NCBI GenBank assembly: GCA_010365205.1
Contig: JAAFGU010000007.1
Span: 1 to 19,682, forward strand
DNA from: Aromatoleum sp.
GTDB taxonomy: Bacteria > Pseudomonadota > Gammaproteobacteria > Burkholderiales > Casimicrobiaceae
Length of the DNA stretch: 19,682 bases
Direction: 5' to 3'
Shown piece by piece: positions 14,546 to 19,682 of this stretch. Made by a program: the position numbers and the translations under genes. The notes beneath the pieces were generated by a model. It was not told where the DNA came from and did not search any database. It worked only from the letters and a program-made list of their open reading frames with translations. The first letter of the stretch is position 1. The number at the start of each line of letters is the position of its first letter.

Positions 14546-15559
14546 ATGCAGATCGGACAAATGTCTCGGACGTTGCGCTGGATTGCCGCATCCGCGATAG
14601 CCATGGGTTTGCTCGCGGGAAACGCACGGGCGGAAGAATTCGAATTGAAGGTCTCGCATTTTCTCCCTCCCAATCACACGTTTCACAAGGAACTGCTGCG
14701 CTGGGGAGAAGAACTCTCGAAAAAATCGAACGGGCGGCTCGTCCTCAAGGTGTTCCCTGCCGGGCAAATGGGACCGCCGCCCCGCCAGTTCGATCTGGTC
14801 AGGACCGGCGTCGCCGACATGGCCATCGGACTGACCGGAAGCACGCCCGGGCGCTTCCCCCTGACGGAGCTGTCGAACCTGCCATTCACGGTAAACGAAA
14901 GCGCCAAGACTTCGAAGGCGCTGACGGAACTCGCGCCGAAGTACCTGGCTTCCGAGTTCGCGGGCGTCAAGATCCTCTATCTCATGACGACCACGCCGCT
15001 CAAGTTCCACATGGCGTCGAAGAAGATCAACACGATGGCGGACTTCAAGGGTCTGCGTATCCGGTACGCCGGCGAAATATTTGCCGAGTCCGTGAAGGCA
15101 TTCGGTGCGGTCCCGCTGGCGGTGCAGCCGGGGGATGTCGTCGATGCCATGGGCAAGGGCACGATCGATGGCGCGCTATTTCCCTTCGAGGGCGCTCAGA
15201 GCTTCCAGGTTGGCACCGTTGCCAAGTACTCGTACGAGCCGGGCATCAACGCGGCGAGCTTTTTCCTGGTGATGAATCCGAACAGCTACGAAAAGCTGCC
15301 GCCCGATCTGCGTGCGCTGATCGACCAGACGACGGGGCCATCTGCGGCCGCGCATGTCGGTCGATTGCTCGACGATGCGGAGGTCGAAGGCCGCGCCTAC
15401 ATGACGTCCAAGGGCGTGCAGATCATTTCATTCTCAGCAGCTACCCAAACCGAGATGCAGGCTGCGGTAAAGCCGGTCGTCGAGGATATGCTCGGGAAAC
15501 TCGAGGCGAAGGGCCAGCCGGCCCGCGCGATCCTTGACGCATTGCTGAAAGCACGCTGA
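14546..15559 (+). CDS. dctP: TRAP transporter substrate-binding protein (DctP family)
   Basis: A 337-residue periplasmic protein with a Sec signal peptide (hydrophobic core IAASAIAMGLLAG, cleavage near ARA|EEF, residue 29). DctP features follow: LKVSHFLPPNHTFHKELLRW, NGRLVLKVFPAGQMG, VRTGVADMAIGL, and FKGLRIRYAG with the conserved arginine that usually binds the substrate carboxylate, then DAMGKGTIDGALFPFEG. The family delivers organic acids to sodium-driven DctQM permeases. AAGGAG at 14531-14536 supports ATG 14546. It comes 72 bases after the M24 gene and is followed by dctQ and dctM, so the transporter is complete and belongs to the P2 operon. The ligand cannot be read from the sequence beyond being a probable carboxylate. 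Confidence 0.93.
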   Translation: MQIGQMSRTLRWIAASAIAMGLLAGNARAEEFELKVSHFLPPNHTFHKELLRWGEELSKKSNGRLVLKVFPAGQMGPPPRQFDLVRTGVADMAIGLTGSTPGRFPLTELSNLPFTVNESAKTSKALTELAPKYLASEFAGVKILYLMTTTPLKFHMASKKINTMADFKGLRIRYAGEIFAESVKAFGAVPLAVQPGDVVDAMGKGTIDGALFPFEGAQSFQVGTVAKYSYEPGINAASFFLVMNPNSYEKLPPDLRALIDQTTGPSAAAHVGRLLDDAEVEGRAYMTSKGVQIISFSAATQTEMQAAVKPVVEDMLGKLEAKGQPARAILDALLKAR

Positions 15560-15638
15560 GCGCTACCTCGGCAGCGCCTTGCCGAGAATGGTCAGCGGCC
15601 ACGGCGCGTTGTCGTCCCAACGATTCCGGAGCAATGCC

Positions 15639-16130
15639 ATGCCACAAGACGTCTGGATAGCCCGGATGGTCAAGGTCACGTCCTTTATCGCGGCCATCGC
15701 GCTGATTGCCATGATGCTCACAACGGTGGCAGACGTCGCCATGGCCACCCTGTTCAAGCGCCCGATCATCGGCGCGTACGACATGGTTGAAACGATGCTC
15801 GTCGTCTCGGTTTTCCTGGGAATTCCCGCGACATTCCTCCGTAACGGCAACATCGTAGTCGACGTCGTCGACTTCTTCGTTTCCAAGGGGGCGGTGCGAA
15901 GACTGAAGCAACTGGCACAGATCCTGACCCTCGTTTTCCTGCTCCTGCTGTTCTGGAACATGATCACTGCGACGCTTGACGCCTACAGGTTCGGCGGCAA
16001 AAAGCAGGAGCTCGGGGTGCCGCTTTGGGTGCTGTGGCTTCCCATGCTGCTGGGCGTGCTGATGTCGGCAATTGCGGTCCTCACGTCGCTTATCGGTGGA
16101 TCGCAACGCGAGGATGGCGGGGAACGCTAG
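15639..16130 (+). CDS. dctQ: TRAP transporter small permease (DctQ family)
   Basis: A 163-residue inner-membrane protein with four predicted helices: around SFIAAIALIAMMLTTVADVA, VETMLVVSVFLGIPATFL, ILTLVFLLLLFWNMITATL and LWLPMLLGVLMSAIAVLTSL. The segment RNGNIVVDVVDFFV after helix 2 is the typical DctQ signature region (G-H/N-I-x-V-D). It pairs with DctM to form the transport unit. ATG 15639 is preceded by GGAG 7 bases upstream; an upstream TTG at 15579 would give a non-family N-terminus. The gene lies 79 bases after dctP and 2 bases before dctM. Confidence 0.9.
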   Translation: MPQDVWIARMVKVTSFIAAIALIAMMLTTVADVAMATLFKRPIIGAYDMVETMLVVSVFLGIPATFLRNGNIVVDVVDFFVSKGAVRRLKQLAQILTLVFLLLLFWNMITATLDAYRFGGKKQELGVPLWVLWLPMLLGVLMSAIAVLTSLIGGSQREDGGER

Positions 16131-16132
16131 CC

Positions 16133-17440
16133 GTGTCCGTTCAATTGATCGGCATCATCGGCATGCTCGCGCTGCTGTGTCTCATCTTCATGCGCATACC
16201 GGTGGCGATCTGCATGGGTCTGGTCGGCTTCTTCGGCTATGCCGCGATCGAGGGCTGGCAACGTGCGGCTTTCGTGCTTGGCTCGACTCCCTTCGACATC
16301 GCGTCGGGATATGCGCTTTCGGTAGTGCCGCTGTTCGTCCTGATGGGCGAATTGGGCTCGGCGTCCGGCATGTCGTCCCGTCTGTTTCGCGGGACCAGCT
16401 CCCTCTTCGGCGGCACGCGCGGCGCATTGGCGTATGCGTCGATCGGCGCCAACGCGGCGTTTGGCGCGGTTTGCGGATCATCGGTGGCCTCCGCGGCGAC
16501 GATGACGCGGATCTGCGTGCCCGAGATGCGGCGGCTGAACTACGACGACCGCCTGTCGACGGGCTCCGTCGCTGCAGGCGGCACGCTGGGTATCCTGATT
16601 CCGCCGTCGCTGATTTTCGTCATTTACGCCATGATCGCGCAGCAATCCGTGCCCAAGCTATTCGCCGCGGGACTGATCCCCGGTCTGGTGCTGACAGGTT
16701 TGTATATCCTCGTGGCCGCGCTCGTGGTTCTGTTCAGGCCAGGCTGGGCACCCAGAGGCGAGTCGCTGCCGTGGGCGCAGCGTCTGAGCGATGTGCTGGG
16801 CATGTGGGAATTCGTCCTGCTCTTCGGCGTCTCGGTGGGTGGAATCTACGCGGGCTTTTTCAGCCCGACCGAAGCCGCCGCCATCGGTTCGTTCCTGGCC
16901 CTGGTGGTCGGCGTCGTTCAGGGAAAATTGAAGGGGCCGGCGTTGTGGGAATGCTTCGTCGCGACGCTGAAAACCAGCTGCATGCTGTTCATGATCATCG
17001 TCTGCGCCATCATTTTTTCTTATTTTGTGGTCCAGGCGCGGCTGCCCGAGATACTGGTCGCATGGACGCAGCGGATGGGCTTCTCGCCTACCGCGCTGAT
17101 GTTGACGCTGATCCTGGCCTACGTCGTGCTGGGCTGCTTTCTCGAAGGCATCGGCCTGGTCCTGATCACCGTGCCCGTGTTCCTGCCGGTCGTCGTGGCG
17201 AGCGGTTTCGATCCGATCTGGTTCGGCGTAATCGTCGTCATCGTCGTGGAACTGGGCTTGATCCATCCCCCCGTTGGCATGAATCTCTTTGTCATCCAGG
17301 CACAACTTCCCGAAGTCCCGATCCTGTCCATCTACAAGGGCACGATACCGTTCCTGATTGCCCCGATCGTGCTGATCGCGTTGCTGATGGTCATGCCGCA
17401 AATCGCCCTGTACCTGCCACAACTGCTTTACGGAAATTAA
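16133..17440 (+). CDS. dctM: TRAP transporter large permease (DctM family)
   Basis: A 435-residue polytopic membrane protein with about twelve hydrophobic segments. DctM hallmarks are MRIPVAICMGLVGFFGYAAI near the start, YALSVVPLFVLMGELGSASG, GANAAFGAVCGSSVASAATM, TGSVAAGGTLGILIPPSLIF, GFFSPTEAAAIGSFLALVVG and VVELGLIHPPVGMNLFVIQA near the end. It is the ion-coupled transport subunit. The start is GTG 16133 (VSVQLIGIIG), 2 bases after the dctQ stop, with GGGGA upstream; the frame is open further back inside dctQ, but that part reads as out-of-frame sequence. It is the last gene of the P2 operon. Confidence 0.93.
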   Translation: MSVQLIGIIGMLALLCLIFMRIPVAICMGLVGFFGYAAIEGWQRAAFVLGSTPFDIASGYALSVVPLFVLMGELGSASGMSSRLFRGTSSLFGGTRGALAYASIGANAAFGAVCGSSVASAATMTRICVPEMRRLNYDDRLSTGSVAAGGTLGILIPPSLIFVIYAMIAQQSVPKLFAAGLIPGLVLTGLYILVAALVVLFRPGWAPRGESLPWAQRLSDVLGMWEFVLLFGVSVGGIYAGFFSPTEAAAIGSFLALVVGVVQGKLKGPALWECFVATLKTSCMLFMIIVCAIIFSYFVVQARLPEILVAWTQRMGFSPTALMLTLILAYVVLGCFLEGIGLVLITVPVFLPVVVASGFDPIWFGVIVVIVVELGLIHPPVGMNLFVIQAQLPEVPILSIYKGTIPFLIAPIVLIALLMVMPQIALYLPQLLYGN

Positions 17441-17686
17441 CGTTCCATCATGTCAATCGTCCGGAAACCCCATACTGGCGCGGGTTTTGCGGAGACCCGG
17501 GTGCGTCGACGCAGCAATACCGGCTGAAACTCTGCGCAATAGGCAATTAGTGCTCGCGCTGGTTGCCTGTCAAGAACGAAAAATGGACGATCCTGGTCCA
17601 CTTCGTGCAAGTAGTCGTCAGCCAATTTTTCTGTTGTCGGATTTATCCTTCTTGATCACCGTCGATTCGCGGCGCGGCGCCGACGA
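17441..17686. other. 246-base convergent intergenic region after dctM
   Basis: The region lies between the convergent dctM and malate synthase genes. A weak stem AAACCC/GGGTTT (17465-17470 and 17482-17487, 11-base loop) follows dctM by 24 bases but lacks a strong T-run, so it is only a possible terminator. A GC-rich partly self-complementary patch (17663-17690) precedes the aceB stop. No gene, tRNA or att-like repeat is recognised. Confidence 0.4.
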
Positions 17687-19288
17687 TCAGTCGATCCGTT
17701 CGTACGCCGGCAGCGTCAGGAACTCGACGAACGTGTCGTTGTTGACGAGTTCGGCAAAGATCTGCGCCGCGTCGTCGTATTTGGCGTCCCCGTAGGCGGC
17801 ACCCAGCTGTTCACGGATTTTCCGCATCTCCTCGGGAATCATCGCGGCCACCATCTCGCGGGTGATCTTGCGGCCGTCGTCGAGCTTGCCCTTCGGCGAG
17901 CGAATCCACTGCCAGATTTGCGACCGCGAAATCTCCGCGGTCGCGGCGTCTTCCATCAGATTGAAAATCGGAACCGCGCCCTGACCCACCAGCCAGGCGC
18001 CGACGTACTGGATTGCGACGTTGATGTTGAGGCGAACGCCCTTTTCGGTGATCGGCGTTTCAGGCTCGAAGCGGACGAGGTCGGCCGCGGTCACCTTCAC
18101 GTCCTCGCGCTTCTTGATGGCGATCTGATTCGGCGTCGGCATCAGCCGGTTGAATGCTTCCGTCGCCACCGGCACCAGGCCCGGGTGCGCGACCCACGTG
18201 CCGTCGTGCCCGTAGGTCGCCTCGCGCTCCTTGTCCACTTTCACCTTGGCGAACGCCTCGGCATTCGCCGCCTCGTCATTCTTGACCGGAATCTGCGCGG
18301 CCATCCCGCCCATCGCGTGGATATTGCGGCGGTGGCAGGTCTTGATCACGAGTTCGGCGTAGCTCTTCAGGAAGTGCGTGGTCATCGTCACCAGCGCACG
18401 GTCGGCGAGGCAGAAATCCTTGTTGTGCCGAAATTTCTTGATGCACGAAAAGATGTAGTCCCATCGACCGCAGTTGAGGCCCGCCGAGTGCTCGCGAAGT
18501 TCATACAGGATTTCGTCCATCTCGAACGACGCCAGGATCACCTCGATCAGTACCGTCGCCTTGATCGAGCCTTGCGGCACGCCAACCTCGTTTTGCGCCA
18601 TCACGAAGATGTCATTCCACAGCCGCGCTTCGAGGTGACTTTCGAGCTTCGGCAGGTAGAAGTAAGGTCCGCTGCCACGCGCGAGCAATTCCTTCGCGTT
18701 GTGGAAGAAGTACAGCGCGAAATCGAAAATGCCTCCGGACATCGGCAGGCCATCTATCTTCACGTGCTTTTCCGGCAGATGCCAGCCGCGCGGTCGCACG
18801 AACAACGTCGCCAACTTGTCGTTCAGCTTGTATGCCTTGCCTTCCGGCGACACGTAGTCGATGCGCCGGCGGATCGCATCGCCCAGGCTGATGTGGCCCT
18901 GCAGATTGTTGTCCCAGCGCGGCGTGTTCGCGTCCTCGAAGTCGGCCATGAACACCTTGGCGCCGGAATTGAGCGCGTTGATGATCATCTTGCGGTCGAC
19001 GGGTCCGGTGATCTCCACGCGGCGGTCCTGAATGTCGGCGGGAACGCCGGCGCACGTCCAGGCACCGTCTCGGATCGCCCGCGTCTCGGGGAGGAAGTCT
19101 GGCAGCTTGCCGGCGTCAAGCTCGGTTTGGCGGGCGACGCGGCGCGCCAGGAGTTCGGCGCGGCGGCCGCCGAATGCACGTTGCAGCTTGGCGGCGAATG
19201 CGACCGCTTCCGGCGTCAGAATCCGCGCGTATTCCGGGGTGATGCGGCCGCTGATTTCGATGCCGGGGCCGTAGCTCTGCGTACTCAT
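17687..19288 (-). CDS. aceB: Malate synthase A
   Basis: A 533-residue protein of the usual length for the A isoform. Signatures are VFMADFEDANTPRWDNNLQG, FVRPRGWHLPEKHV, YFYLPKLESHLEARLWNDIF, the family motif HSAGLNCGRWDYIFSCIKKF and LMEDAATAEISRSQIWQW. It condenses glyoxylate and acetyl-CoA to malate in the cytoplasm, the second step of the glyoxylate shunt. Isocitrate lyase is not in the window. ATG 19288 is supported by GAGGA upstream. It faces the TRAP operon. It may gain from acetyl-CoA released by the neighbouring catabolic region, but nothing shows co-regulation: no GAACATGTTC site lies upstream of it. Confidence 0.96.
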   Translation of the reverse strand: MSTQSYGPGIEISGRITPEYARILTPEAVAFAAKLQRAFGGRRAELLARRVARQTELDAGKLPDFLPETRAIRDGAWTCAGVPADIQDRRVEITGPVDRKMIINALNSGAKVFMADFEDANTPRWDNNLQGHISLGDAIRRRIDYVSPEGKAYKLNDKLATLFVRPRGWHLPEKHVKIDGLPMSGGIFDFALYFFHNAKELLARGSGPYFYLPKLESHLEARLWNDIFVMAQNEVGVPQGSIKATVLIEVILASFEMDEILYELREHSAGLNCGRWDYIFSCIKKFRHNKDFCLADRALVTMTTHFLKSYAELVIKTCHRRNIHAMGGMAAQIPVKNDEAANAEAFAKVKVDKEREATYGHDGTWVAHPGLVPVATEAFNRLMPTPNQIAIKKREDVKVTAADLVRFEPETPITEKGVRLNINVAIQYVGAWLVGQGAVPIFNLMEDAATAEISRSQIWQWIRSPKGKLDDGRKITREMVAAMIPEEMRKIREQLGAAYGDAKYDDAAQIFAELVNNDTFVEFLTLPAYERID

Positions 19289-19452
19289 TGGAAAGTCCTC
19301 GTTCGGCGGGTTTCGGGGAGCGCCGCACCGCCCGGGTCATCGAAATGTGGCGTCGGCATGCGTCGTTTGTGAAAGTGGCTTTCAGATTTTTTATTCTAGC
19401 GGATTTCGGCCTCGGGCGCGAGCGGATAACCCGGCGCGAAGCACCGCAACAA

Positions 19453-19682
19453 TCATTTTCCGATCAAAGCCTTGCACCGTTTCTTCGAAACCGGCTCAGC
19501 GTCGCGCGCGTACACGACTTCCGGTCCGTCCTCCGCGTCCTGCCATACGCCGATCGCAACGAAGCCGAGCTCGATCCCTCCCGGCGGCCAAGGACGCAGG
19601 TATTCGGGATCGGGCGTGGTATGAAAGTTGATGTGGCCGATGGCGACTCCATCGGCGCGGCGGACGATCGCGCGCGGCACCC
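19453..19682 (-). CDS. C-terminal end of a small protein, GNAT-like fragment (5' end outside window)
   Basis: The last 75 or so residues of a frame open to the window edge. IVRRADGVAIGHINFHTTPD followed by PGGIELGFVAIGV resembles beta-4/beta-5 of GNAT acetyltransferases (a 'viGhinFH...vElGy' pattern). A real GNAT would next have an RxxGxG/A acetyl-CoA loop and about 70 more residues; instead the frame runs DAEDGPEVVYARDAEPVSKK and stops. The two other frames on this strand do not restore the motif. It may be a truncated or frameshifted remnant, or a different family. A GTG at 19680 is an in-frame codon at the edge and not necessarily the start. Confidence 0.4.
   Translation of the reverse strand, partial: VPRAIVRRADGVAIGHINFHTTPDPEYLRPWPPGGIELGFVAIGVWQDAEDGPEVVYARDAEPVSKKRCKALIGK

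Noticed and set aside
17560..17590. TTGACA-like -35 on the minus strand after dctM
   Set aside because: No matching -10 or GAACATGTTC palindrome follows and it would point antisense into dctM.
17918..19372. 484-codon plus-strand open frame
   Set aside because: Fully antisense to malate synthase A, whose protein is unmistakable; the product has no recognisable motif.
1..19682. CRISPR arrays, tRNA/rRNA genes, insertion sequences, prophage genes
   Set aside because: No regularly spaced repeats, cloverleaf-like genes, transposases, integrases or terminal inverted repeats were seen on either strand.

Overview
The window looks like a high-GC betaproteobacterial chromosome, probably of the order Burkholderiales. 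The grounds are GC-rich codon use, a Bug/TctC-type solute-binding protein, malate synthase A, and catabolic operons of a kind common in Bordetella, Cupriavidus and relatives. This is inference from gene content; no rRNA, tRNA, phage, transposon or CRISPR sequence was seen.

Left flank (1-5395): the 3' end of a TPR/glycosyltransferase-like protein; a RimJ-type GNAT acetyltransferase; a leftward cluster of rubrerythrin, a GlpC-like (Fe-S) oxidoreductase and a DUF3501 protein; and a rightward RutE-like nitroreductase (malonic semialdehyde reductase family). The leftward triad looks like a peroxide/redox module in which the Fe-S protein may feed electrons to a rubrerythrin that has no rubredoxin domain.

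Centre (5625-17440): a contiguous catabolic and transport region of about 12 kb. A leftward Bug-type binding protein is divergent from a rightward operon of an SDR dehydrogenase, an EntE/DhbE-like acyl/aryl-adenylating enzyme, and two metal-dependent amidohydrolases. A TetR-family regulator lies on the opposite strand. It is followed by a second rightward operon: D-2-hydroxyacid dehydrogenase, an M24 (creatinase/aminopeptidase-fold) enzyme with a rebuilt metal site, and a complete TRAP transporter (DctP, DctQ, DctM).

The strongest unannotated signal is that both rightward operons begin with the same promoter/operator: GCTTGACAAG, then exactly the same distance to the perfect palindrome GAACATGTTC followed by G (6714-6755 and 12140-12181). 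This ties the two operons into one regulon, most simply under the local TetR regulator. A working model, which is inference only, is uptake of an organic acid by TRAP and/or the Bug protein, activation to a CoA thioester by the ligase, oxidation of a 3-hydroxyacyl-CoA by the SDR, and hydrolytic cleavage of the 3-ketoacyl-CoA by an amidohydrolase, as in the CouL/CouM/CouO logic of hydroxycinnamate catabolism. The ligase pocket carries salicylate-type residues, which would suit an acid with a hydroxyl beta to the carboxylate.

Right flank (17687-19682): malate synthase A (glyoxylate shunt) on the minus strand, and the C-terminal end of a small GNAT-like reading frame cut by the window edge.
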